Positions 1 through 5,561 are shown, numbered from the stretch's first letter. The stretch: DNA of 8,362 nucleotides from Modestobacter sp. (GCA_025965775.1 JAOPWG010000384.1:1-8362), one strand, 5' to 3'. The notes: generated by a model not told the origin, from the sequence alone. Numbers and translations are program-made.

Positions 1-172
1 CCGGGCGGGACCAGGCCGGCCGGCGCGACGACGAGGCGACTGCTCCACCCGGCCGTCGTCCCCCGCGCCGATGCCGGGCCGCACGGGGCGTGCACCGCAT
101 GGACCGGGGATCCGGGGATCCGGGGACCGCCGGGCCGAAGGGCCCGCCACCCGGCCGGGCACCGCACCGGGC
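1..172. other. Left-edge stretch with no supported gene
   Basis: No gene can be supported here. Several frames stay open because of the extreme GC content, but none shows a recognisable domain, a convincing ribosome binding site or sensible composition. It holds a short direct repeat (GGGGATCC twice, about 106-121), a small hairpin at 131-146 listed separately, and a 7-of-8 near match to the DosR-box core at 123-136. It may be the downstream region of the minus-strand gene ending at 173 plus the flank of a gene lying outside the window. Confidence 0.4.
131..146 (-). terminator. Possible hairpin after the DivIVA-like gene
   Basis: CGGGCC, a GAAG loop, then GGCCCG form a perfect 6-bp GC stem with a tetraloop. 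It starts 27 nt past the stop of the minus-strand gene ending at 173. There is no U-tract, which is common for actinobacterial hairpin terminators but also makes a chance hairpin at this GC content plausible. Confidence 0.3.
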
Positions 173-1117
173 TCAGGACGCCGATCGGCGGTCGTCACCC
201 GCCGCCAGGGCCAGCCCCGCGGTGCGCCGACGGTCGCCATGGCCGTCGCCATGTCCGTCGCCATGTCCGTCGCCATGGCCGTCGGCGGGGCCGTCGGCGG
301 GGCCGTCGGCAGGCCCGTCGTCGGGACCGTCACCTGCGCCCGTGTCCGGGCCGTCGTCGGGGACGACCGCGAGCAGGTTGGCCGCAGGCGTCGTCAGCGC
401 CGCCAGGGTCGAGTCCAGCTCGCGGGTCAACCGTTCGACCACGCGCTCGGTCTGCACGTGGCGGCCGTGGGCCATGGCCAGTTCGACGCGGGCCGTGGCC
501 AGCTCCTGGGTGGCCTGCTCGTGCGCCTGCCCCGACTCGGCCTCCACCCGGGCCCGCTGCTCCTCGGCCTCCCGGACCAGCGCGGCCGCTTCGGCCCGGG
601 CCTGCTCCAGGGCCCTGGCGGCCTCCTGCCGGGCCTCGTCGGCCACCTCGCGCAGCCGGTCGCTCTCGACGGCGGCCACGGCGCGGACCTCCTGGGCCTG
701 CCGCAGCGCCACGGCGGCGCCCTCCTCGGCCTGCGCACGGATCCGGTCGGCCTCGGCGACACCGGCCTCCACCAGGTCCGCAGCCTCGTCGGCGGCCAGG
801 CGGAGGATCTCCCCGACCCGCTCGGCGACCTTCCCCAGTTCCCACCCGGCCGGCGACGTGGCCAGGTGACTCTCGGCCAGCTGCAGATCGGCCGAGCATC
901 GGCCCAGCCGCCGGGTCAGGTCGTCCAGCTCCCGTCCGGCCAGTTTCAGCTCTGTCTCCACCCAGGACACGTAGTTGTCCACCTGCATGCGGTCGTAACC
1001 GGTCAATCCACGCCGGAAGCACGGCGCCTCGGAGAGCACCTGGTCCAGGTCACCGGACAGGTTGGGGCGTCGCCTCCGGAGCCGCCGGACGGCGGGGAGC
1101 TGGACGTGTCGGGCCAT
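173..1117 (-). CDS. DivIVA-like coiled-coil protein with DG-rich repeat tail
   Basis: The product is 314 aa and probably a cytoplasmic, membrane-curvature or pole-associated scaffold of the broad DivIVA/Wag31 class. Residues about 33-54 carry the DivIVA-type N-terminal signature (FRRGLTGYDRMQVDNYV). Residues about 47-235 are a long Ala/Glu/Arg-rich heptad-like segment predicted to be coiled coil. Residues about 254-295 are a low-complexity DGPA/DGHG repeat, followed by a short basic tail. The ATG at 1117 was chosen because GGGAGG lies about 8 nt upstream; an in-frame ATG at 1141 would add 8 residues without a better site. No membrane segment or catalytic motif is visible. The upstream region carries two DosR-type boxes 22 bp apart, ending about 100 nt before the start, which suggests hypoxia or redox control. 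Similar proteins are sometimes annotated 'cellulose-binding protein'; the exact role is unknown. Confidence 0.85.
   Translation of the reverse strand: MARHVQLPAVRRLRRRRPNLSGDLDQVLSEAPCFRRGLTGYDRMQVDNYVSWVETELKLAGRELDDLTRRLGRCSADLQLAESHLATSPAGWELGKVAERVGEILRLAADEAADLVEAGVAEADRIRAQAEEGAAVALRQAQEVRAVAAVESDRLREVADEARQEAARALEQARAEAAALVREAEEQRARVEAESGQAHEQATQELATARVELAMAHGRHVQTERVVERLTRELDSTLAALTTPAANLLAVVPDDGPDTGAGDGPDDGPADGPADGPADGHGDGHGDGHGDGHGDRRRTAGLALAAGDDRRSAS
233..319 (-). repeat. 12-bp tandem repeat coding DGPA/DGHG units
   Basis: Seven consecutive 12-bp units are visible inside the coding sequence. Three encode Asp-Gly-Pro-Ala and four encode Asp-Gly-His-Gly. The units are nearly identical at the DNA level (plus-strand gccgtcggcggg and gccgtcgccatg or its tccgtc variant). 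Such a repeat is prone to length change by slippage in 4-residue steps that keep the frame. The Asp/His-rich DGHG units could bind a metal, but nothing in the sequence proves this. Confidence 0.85.
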
Positions 1118-1218
1118 CGGGCTCCGCCTCCCTGGAACCACGGCCCGGGTGGGCGCCCGCCCTGGGATGGCCGGTGGTCGGTGAGCACACCGTGCCAGCG
1201 GCCCTGCCGTCCGCGCGG

Positions 1219-1254
1219 GGGGCGAAAGACCCTGGTCGGCGGGCCGGGTGGCCC
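1219..1254 (-). promoter_or_regulatory. Tandem DosR-type boxes, 22 bp apart
   Basis: Box 1 at 1219-1232 is GGGGCGAAAGACCC and box 2 at 1241-1254 is GGGCCGGGTGGCCC. Both match all eight fixed positions of GGGnCnnnnGnCCC, the core of the mycobacterial DosR consensus. They start exactly 22 bp apart, about two helical turns, which would put two regulator dimers on the same face. The pair lies in the 259-bp gap upstream of the DivIVA-like gene, about 100 nt before its ATG. The gene on the other side ends at 1377 on the same strand, so the pair can only serve the DivIVA-like gene. Confidence 0.65.
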
Positions 1255-1376
1255 CGGCAGGCCGTCGGCGGCAACCGACCCGCGGGTGGGGGCCGCCGGT
1301 CGGCCGTCGGGCGTCACCGCCGGCCCGCCGTGTGACGGTTGCCGGACGTGCTGGTCATGGCGCGCGGCGCCCCCGG

Positions 1377-3014
1377 TCACGGCGTCGGGATCGACCAGGA
1401 CACGCACGTCCCGCTCGGCACGCACGGACCGATCGTCAGCGTGCCGCCGTGCCGCTCGGCCCGGCGGAGGGCGTCGGTGAGACCGCGGCCGGGGGTAGCG
1501 CCGCCCATGCCCACCCCGTCGTCCCGCACGTCCAGGACCAGGCGGTTGCGCCCGGCGGTCACCTCCACCTTCGTGCTGGTCGCCCGGGCGTGGTCGGCGA
1601 CGTTGCCCAGCGCCTCGCCCAGAACCGACAGCAGGTCCTCGACCATGCCCCCGGGCAGCCTCTCGGGCACCGCCCCGGAGATCCGGAGCGCCGGCTCGAA
1701 GCCCAGCCGGACGGCCCGCTCCGCCACCGCGTCCAGCAGCCGGTCGCGGAGGCCGACCGCATCGCCGCCGGCATCCGGCTGCAGCGCGAAGACGGTGCTG
1801 CGAACCTGGTTGATGATCTCGTCGACGTCGTCGACGGTGGCCCGGACGCGGTCTGCGGCCCTGCCCCCGCCGAGACCGGCGAGGGCGCCCTGCAGGGTCA
1901 GCCCGACGCTGAACAACCGCTGGACGATGGTGTCGGCCAGGTCGGCGGCGATCCGCTCCCGCTCGTCGAGCATCGCCGCGCGCGCCTGCTCGGCCCGCGC
2001 ACCGGTCAGCTCGACGGCCAGTGCGGCCTGGTTGGCGAAGCTGCCGGCCATCTCCACGTCGATGTCGGAGAACGGCAGACGTCCGCACAGCCGGGCGGCG
2101 CAGAGGACGCCGAGCACCCGGCCGGACCCGACGAGCGGCACGGCCAGCACCGGGCCCACGTCCAGGTCCGGCCACGGCACCGAGCCCAGGTCGCCGGCGG
2201 TCGTGGCATCGACCACGCAGACCGCCTCACCGGTGGTGAGCACCCGCCCGGGCAGCGAACCGTGCTGCGGCAGCGGTGGCACGAGCCGTGCCTGGCCTTC
2301 CGGTCCCAGCATCGCCTCGACCCGCAGACCGTCCGGCCCGTCGTCCTCGGCCGGTCGCACGACGGCCACCGCGTCGGCTCCGGCGACGTCGCGCATGCTG
2401 CGCGCCACCACGTCCAGCGGCCGCGCACCGTCGTCCCCGTCGGCGAGCAGCCGGCGGGTGATCGCCGCGGAGGCCTGCAGCCACTCCCCGCGCCGGCCCG
2501 CCGACTCGTAGAGCCGGGCGTTCGAGACCGAGATGCCGGCGGTCGCGGCCAGGGCCCGCGCCAGTTCCTCGTCCTCCGCGCTGAACCGGCCACCCACCAG
2601 GTGCAGATGCCCGAAGATCTCGTCCCGGACCCGGATGGGCACGTCCAGCCGGCTGCCGTCCCGCGCGCCGCCCGTGCCGGCGGTCCCGTCGGGCTCCGGG
2701 CCGGCGTGCACGAACTCGACCAGCGCGCCGGTGGGCCCGACGACGTCGAGGGCGGCGTGACGGGCGCCCACCAGCTCCCGGGCCGCCTCGGCGGTCCGGT
2801 GCAGCACCGTGGTGAGGGTCAGGTCGCTGGTCACCAGCTGGTTGGCGCGCAGCAGGCCGCGGAGCCGGCCCTGGGTGCCGAGCACCTCCTGTGCCCGGTC
2901 GACCAGCTGGGTCAGCAGCTCGTCGAGTTCCAGGCGCGGCAGGTCCGGGAAGGACAGAGCCGCGTCCTCGTCACTTCGAGGCGTCGGAAGGCGGGGGTCA
3001 TCGCGCTCTGTCAT
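1377..3014 (-). CDS. DevS-like GAF histidine kinase homologue lacking the phospho-His
   Basis: The product is 545 aa and soluble, with the DevS/DosT architecture: GAF about 55-170, GAF about 190-335, HisKA_3 dimerisation region about 345-412, and HATPase_c about 440-540. The ATPase looks intact, with N-box EALGNVADHARA around N471, DDGVGMG at 498-504 and GRGL at 509-512. The H-box is not: where DevS-type kinases read DLHDxVIQRLF this protein reads DLADTIVQRLF, so the phosphoacceptor is Ala360 (codon GCC at 1937-1935). The following DxxxQ phosphatase motif of HisKA_3 kinases is kept (D361, Q365). GAF-1 also lacks the roughly 30-residue segment with the heme-ligand HPP motif of DevS. The start ATG has a GAGG about 5 nt upstream. 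It probably no longer autophosphorylates in cis. It may dephosphorylate the DosR-like regulator, or heterodimerise with the intact kinase at 6230-7981. No DosR box pair is seen in the 177-bp gap upstream. Confidence 0.9.
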   Translation of the reverse strand: MTERDDPRLPTPRSDEDAALSFPDLPRLELDELLTQLVDRAQEVLGTQGRLRGLLRANQLVTSDLTLTTVLHRTAEAARELVGARHAALDVVGPTGALVEFVHAGPEPDGTAGTGGARDGSRLDVPIRVRDEIFGHLHLVGGRFSAEDEELARALAATAGISVSNARLYESAGRRGEWLQASAAITRRLLADGDDGARPLDVVARSMRDVAGADAVAVVRPAEDDGPDGLRVEAMLGPEGQARLVPPLPQHGSLPGRVLTTGEAVCVVDATTAGDLGSVPWPDLDVGPVLAVPLVGSGRVLGVLCAARLCGRLPFSDIDVEMAGSFANQAALAVELTGARAEQARAAMLDERERIAADLADTIVQRLFSVGLTLQGALAGLGGGRAADRVRATVDDVDEIINQVRSTVFALQPDAGGDAVGLRDRLLDAVAERAVRLGFEPALRISGAVPERLPGGMVEDLLSVLGEALGNVADHARATSTKVEVTAGRNRLVLDVRDDGVGMGGATPGRGLTDALRRAERHGGTLTIGPCVPSGTCVSWSIPTP

Positions 3015-3127
3015 GTGGACCTCATCCCCCAGTCCCCGTCACCGCTGCGAGCTCAACGGCGCCGCCCCGAACATAGGCCCACCGCGCGGCCCGTGACCAC
3101 CCGTCCACGGGGCAGCCACAGCGCATC

Positions 3128-3144
3128 GCGCACCCTGGGTGCGC
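3128..3144. repeat. 8-bp inverted repeat upstream of the kinase homologue
   Basis: GCGCACCC, one central T, then GGGTGCGC form a perfect inverted repeat. It lies in the 177-bp gap between the stop of the small gene (3192) and the start of the kinase homologue (3014), both on the minus strand. It could be a terminator hairpin for the small gene (48 nt past its stop) or an operator for the kinase gene. The near-zero loop suits a protein-binding palindrome slightly better. The rest of the gap shows only a single GGCCC half-site at 3076-3080. Confidence 0.45.
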
Positions 3145-3191
3145 CGTCGCGGTGACCGGTGCCGCGCCGTCCGACGGCCGGCGGTGCCGCG

Positions 3192-3512
3192 TCAGCCGCG
3201 GTCCCAGAACCGCCACCACGGACGGCGGTGCACCGGCGGCACCGGCGGTGCGGTGCGGTGCGGCGGGGTGGGCGCCGGGTGGTCGGTCTGCGCCCGGCCT
3301 GCCGGGACGCCGATCCGCGGTTCCCTGGTCCGGCCGCTCCCGAGGTAGTGCTGCACGGACTCCGACAACGGTCGCCGGCCGTGAGCGGCGACGTCGTGGC
3401 GCGCCTCCCACTCGGCCGCCAATTTCTCCCTGGGGGTCATGGCCAAGGGATCCGGAGCCGGGCGCTGACCGGCGGGGCGGGATCCTCCGCGCCTCGGGTC
3501 GGGGGTGGTCAT
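3192..3512 (-). CDS. Small hypothetical protein, Pro-rich with Trp-rich C-terminus
   Basis: The product is 106 aa and its family is not recognised. Residues about 25-60 (MTPREKLAAEWEARHDVAAH, then PLSESVQHYLGS) look like a short amphipathic helical region. Residues about 61-95 are rich in Pro, Arg and His and probably disordered. The protein ends in a striking aromatic-basic motif, RRPWWRFWDRG, which may contact a membrane or a partner. No signal peptide or transmembrane helix is visible. The ATG is supported by GAGGGAG about 6 nt upstream. It is divergent from the Acg-like gene and shares with it an intergenic region holding DosR-type boxes, the nearest full match being about 89 nt upstream of this start. 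It is therefore a candidate uncharacterised member of a dormancy-type regulon. Because GC-rich DNA yields many spurious frames, the coding call rests mainly on the ribosome binding site, the helical segment and the placement. Confidence 0.65.
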   Translation of the reverse strand: MTTPDPRRGGSRPAGQRPAPDPLAMTPREKLAAEWEARHDVAAHGRRPLSESVQHYLGSGRTREPRIGVPAGRAQTDHPAPTPPHRTAPPVPPVHRRPWWRFWDRG

Positions 3513-3578
3513 GGGGGTCTCCCTCGCGAACGGCCGGGTACCTGTCCTCAGGGTCGTCGGCGACGGGGGGCGGGACGA

Positions 3579-3614
3579 GGGCGCTACGCCGTGACCATCG
3601 GGGACCTACGGCCC
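3579..3614. promoter_or_regulatory. DosR-type box with degenerate upstream partner
   Basis: GGGACCTACGGCCC at 3601-3614 matches all eight fixed positions of GGGnCnnnnGnCCC and is close to the mycobacterial optimum (GGGAC left half). Exactly 22 bp to the left, 3579-3592 reads GGGCGCTACGCCGT. That keeps GGG, the central CTACG and one C, so it is only a weak partner. The full box lies 89 nt upstream of the small minus-strand gene at 3512 and is the better placed of the two pairs in this region to serve it. Confidence 0.55.
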
Positions 3615-3654
3615 GCGCCGGCCGGTGCCGCATTCCACCCGGGGTCCTGCGCCC

Positions 3655-3690
3655 GGGTCCTTGGTCCGTGCCGTGCGGGACCGCCGACCC
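3655..3690. promoter_or_regulatory. Tandem DosR-type boxes, 22 bp apart, facing the Acg-like gene
   Basis: GGGACCGCCGACCC at 3677-3690 is a full match to GGGnCnnnnGnCCC. GGGTCCTTGGTCCG at 3655-3668 matches seven of eight fixed positions. Their starts are again exactly 22 bp apart. The pair lies 164 nt upstream of the GTG start of the Acg-like gene at 3855, implying a fairly long 5' leader if it drives that gene. The remainder of the 342-bp divergent region (3513-3854) shows nothing else I can name. Confidence 0.55.
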
Positions 3691-3854
3691 ACGCGGCCCG
3701 GCAGCCGTCGGCGGAGGGTCGGGGGAAGCCGACCGAAGGATGGGGTGCCGATGTCCGTCCCGCCCGCCCCGACGGTCGGGCCCGGGCTGGGCGCCGGAGT
3801 GCACCGAGACGCTGTCGATACCCGCGCGGATCAGGTGCGACCGGAAGGCGACCC

Positions 3855-4757
3855 GTGCCGACCCTGACCCGCCGGCAGGCCAACGCCCTGCGCATGGCCG
3901 CCGACCGGGCCGGGCGGGCGCCGTCGCAGCGCAGCTCGCCGCCCTGGGAGGTGCGGCTGCACGCGACCCGGCTCGAGGTCCGGCTGGACCCCGACCGCCG
4001 GCTGCCGGCGCTGGACCCACGGGGCCGGGAGTGGATCATGAGCGTGGGCGCGGCCCTGCTCGACGTCCGCATCGGCATGGCCGCGGCCGGCCAGGCGGCC
4101 ACCGTCGCCCGTTTCCCCGACCGTGAACAGGCGGATCTGGCCGCGGTCGTCCGCCCGGTGGACGGCGTCCCGGACGCCGACCTGGCCGCGCTGGCGACGC
4201 TCGTGCAGGTGCGGCACAGCACCTGGCTCGGCGCGGCCGGTACACCACCGCCGTGCGTCCGGGGCCGGCTGGCAGCCACCGCCGAGGCCGAGCAGGCCGT
4301 CCTCCTGACGCTGGACGCCTCCCAGTGCCGCCTGCTCGCCCGCCTGACCGGCATCGGCGGGAGCGCCGCCGCTGCGGACTGCACGCTCGTGCTGGCCACC
4401 GCCGAGGACGAGCCGGTGAGCTGGCTGCGAGCCGGTGAGGCGCTCGAGCGCGTCCTCCTCGAGGCCATGCGGCACGGCTACCGGGCGATCGTGGACAGCC
4501 ATCCGATCGACCGCACCGCCGCGCGCGGCACGCTGCGCCGGCTCCTGCCGCCCGGCCGGCACCCGCAGACCGTCCTCCACGTCGGCCGCGCCGAAGCCGG
4601 GACGGGCGCTCCACACCTCTGCGCCGTCGCCCGGGTGCACGACCTGACCGCACTCCCGCGGGTCGGTGGTCCCGGCCGCGCAGATCCTGCCGCCCTGCCG
4701 CTCGACGCCCCCGACCGGGGAGAGACGACGGCCGTGACCGTGGGGACACGCCGCTGA
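3855..4757 (+). CDS. Acg-like nitroreductase-family (putative FMN-binding) protein
   Basis: The product is 300 aa and resembles the Acg family (M. tuberculosis Rv2032 and relatives), a DosR-regulon branch of the nitroreductase fold. Matching segments, in order, are RAPSQRSSPPW at 21-31 (Acg: RAPSLHNSQPW), GREWIMSVGAALLDVRIGMAAAG at 57-79, VRHSTW near 119-124 (Acg: LRRTDR), and LRAGEALERVLLEAMRHGY at 191-209 with a C-terminal TVLHVG. The GTG start is chosen for GGAAGG 6 nt upstream; the same frame is open far to the left, but that part overlaps the divergent promoter region and has no homology. Two oddities are visible. The HNSQPW flavin-site motif is changed to RSSPPW. The region between about 145 and 185 is clearly shorter than in Rv2032, where a lid segment lies. 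Flavin binding may therefore be weakened or altered. No close gene follows on this strand. Confidence 0.85.
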   Translation: MPTLTRRQANALRMAADRAGRAPSQRSSPPWEVRLHATRLEVRLDPDRRLPALDPRGREWIMSVGAALLDVRIGMAAAGQAATVARFPDREQADLAAVVRPVDGVPDADLAALATLVQVRHSTWLGAAGTPPPCVRGRLAATAEAEQAVLLTLDASQCRLLARLTGIGGSAAAADCTLVLATAEDEPVSWLRAGEALERVLLEAMRHGYRAIVDSHPIDRTAARGTLRRLLPPGRHPQTVLHVGRAEAGTGAPHLCAVARVHDLTALPRVGGPGRADPAALPLDAPDRGETTAVTVGTRR

Positions 4758-4765
4758 GGGCGCGC

Positions 4766-4842
4766 CACCCACCCACCACCCACCACGACACCCACCCACC
4801 ACGACACCCACCCACCCACCCACCTGGACACCCACCCACCTG
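4766..4842 (-). repeat. C/G-tract repeat, potential G-quadruplex on the minus strand
   Basis: The plus strand carries eleven CCC runs between 4768 and 4837. The core at 4807-4821 reads CCCACCCACCCACCC, so the minus strand has four GGG runs with single-T loops, a textbook intramolecular G-quadruplex pattern. A 16-bp unit (ACCACGACACCCACCC) occurs at 4782-4797 and 4798-4813, with a two-mismatch third copy at 4822-4837. It sits in the gap between two convergent genes (stops at 4757 and 4892), so the G-rich strand would appear in any transcript running past the USP gene. It could slow or terminate transcription, or be a slippage-prone filler. Confidence 0.8.
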
Positions 4843-4864
4843 GCCCCGTGCCCGCGGCTCCAGG

Positions 4865-4888
4865 GGCCGGCCCGGCGCCGGGCCGGCC
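4865..4888. terminator. 24-bp perfect palindrome between convergent genes
   Basis: Positions 4865-4888 form an uninterrupted perfect palindrome made only of G and C, ending 3 nt past the stop of the minus-strand USP gene. As RNA it would fold into a very stable stem (about 10 bp with a tetraloop) in either direction. It could act as a bidirectional hairpin terminator for the USP gene and the Acg-like gene. No U-tract follows on either strand. Confidence 0.5.
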
Positions 4889-4891
4889 GGG

Positions 4892-5386
4892 TCAGCGGCG
4901 TGCCCGCCGGCTCGAGGACCAGACCACCGTCACCGGGCACGGCGCGTGCCGGACACACCGGTCGCTCGTCGAGCCGAGGACCCGGCCGGTGAACCCACGC
5001 CGGCCGCGCGAGCCGACGACCAGCAGGTCGGCGTGCGTCGCGGACTCGAGCAGCCGCGGGGTCGCAGCGCCGTAGGCCACGTGGCAGGTCACCGGCAGCC
5101 TCGGGTCCAGGCCGCCCGCAGCGATCTGCGCCCACAGCTCCTGGCGCACCGCCTGCTCCCAGTCGGTCAGCGGCGGGACGAACCCGGGCTCCCACGTCGC
5201 CGGCCGGGGGGCGCTGGTCAGCTGCCAGGCCCGCAGCACGTGCAGGTCCCAGCCGGCCCGCGCGGCCAGCCCTGCTGCCCAGCGCAGTGCCTCCCGGGCG
5301 CAGGCAGAGCCGTCGTGGCCGACCAGCACGCCGCCGGGCACGTCGGCCACCCGGCACACCCAGTCCCCCGCGCCGGCCACCGCCAT
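4892..5386 (-). CDS. Universal stress protein, ATP-binding UspA type
   Basis: The product is 164 aa, a single UspA-fold domain and cytoplasmic. The N-terminal strand and loop are VLVGHDGS at 20-27. The C-terminal part carries the ATP-binding signature G-2x-G-9x-G-S (G125, G128, G138, S139 in VVGSRGRRGFTGRVLGST), then the family's closing HAPCPVTVVW at 147-156. Single-domain USPs of this kind bind ATP and help stress survival; several are in the M. tuberculosis DosR regulon. The ATG at 5386 is supported by GGAGGG about 10 nt upstream. The same frame is open for thousands of bases further upstream, but that part is antisense to two other genes and is not protein-like. Two DosR-type boxes lie 83-118 nt upstream, consistent with regulon membership. 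Confidence 0.92.
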   Translation of the reverse strand: MAVAGAGDWVCRVADVPGGVLVGHDGSACAREALRWAAGLAARAGWDLHVLRAWQLTSAPRPATWEPGFVPPLTDWEQAVRQELWAQIAAGGLDPRLPVTCHVAYGAATPRLLESATHADLLVVGSRGRRGFTGRVLGSTSDRCVRHAPCPVTVVWSSSRRARR

Positions 5387-5468
5387 GTCCCGCGTTCCCT
5401 CCGGACGGGGGGCCGCCGGTCGGTCCGGGGCCCCCCTGCACGCTTGCCCGCCCCCCGACCACGGACGA

Positions 5469-5504
5469 GGGACGAACGCCCCCGGACAACGGGGCCTCCG
5501 GCCC
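5469..5504. promoter_or_regulatory. Tandem DosR-type boxes, 22 bp apart, USP/PNPOx divergent region
   Basis: GGGACGAACGCCCC at 5469-5482 and GGGGCCTCCGGCCC at 5491-5504 both match every fixed position of GGGnCnnnnGnCCC, with starts 22 bp apart. The second box extends into a palindrome with flanking AAC and GTT. The pair is 83 nt upstream of the minus-strand USP start and 185 nt upstream of the plus-strand PNPOx start, so it is best placed for the USP gene but could serve both. Confidence 0.65.
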
Positions 5505-5524
5505 GTTCGTGCCTCGTCGTGCGT

Positions 5525-5561
5525 GGGGAACGACGGTCCCCGGGAGGGCACAGGCCTCCCG
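5525..5561. repeat. Two adjacent inverted repeats in the divergent region
   Basis: GGGGA (5525-5529) and TCCCC (5537-5541) form a 5-bp inverted repeat with a 7-nt gap. It is immediately followed by CGGGAGG (5541-5547) and CCTCCCG (5555-5561), a 7-bp inverted repeat with a 7-nt gap. The first resembles a DosR box with the wrong internal spacing. They lie between the paired boxes and the PNPOx gene and could be operator sites or leader hairpins. Apart from the paired boxes at 5469-5504, these repeats and the GAGGAGG of the next gene, I see nothing else in 5387-5689. Confidence 0.35.

Noticed and set aside
123..136. Near match to a DosR box (GGGACCGCCGGGCC) at the left edge
   Set aside because: Seven of eight fixed positions match, with no partner at 22 bp and no visible gene start that it could serve. 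Several similar 7-of-8 matches occur in coding DNA.
71..3155. Long plus-strand open frames at 71-1480, 90-869 and 1248-3155
   Set aside because: They are antisense to the DivIVA-like and kinase-homologue genes, have Arg/Pro/Gly-heavy composition and no domains. They are open only because stop codons are rare at this GC content.
3159..3854. Upstream extension of the Acg-like frame by 232 residues
   Set aside because: The extension overlaps the small minus-strand gene and the divergent promoter and has no homology. The GTG at 3855 has a good ribosome binding site and homology starts right after it.
4660..4673. Full DosR-box core match GGGTCGGTGGTCCC
   Set aside because: It is single, inside the 3' part of the Acg-like coding sequence and has no partner 22 bp away. 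It fits the background rate for this GC content.
4766..4842. CRISPR array or minisatellite with spacers
   Set aside because: The units are 16 bp and contiguous, with no unique spacers and no cas genes nearby.
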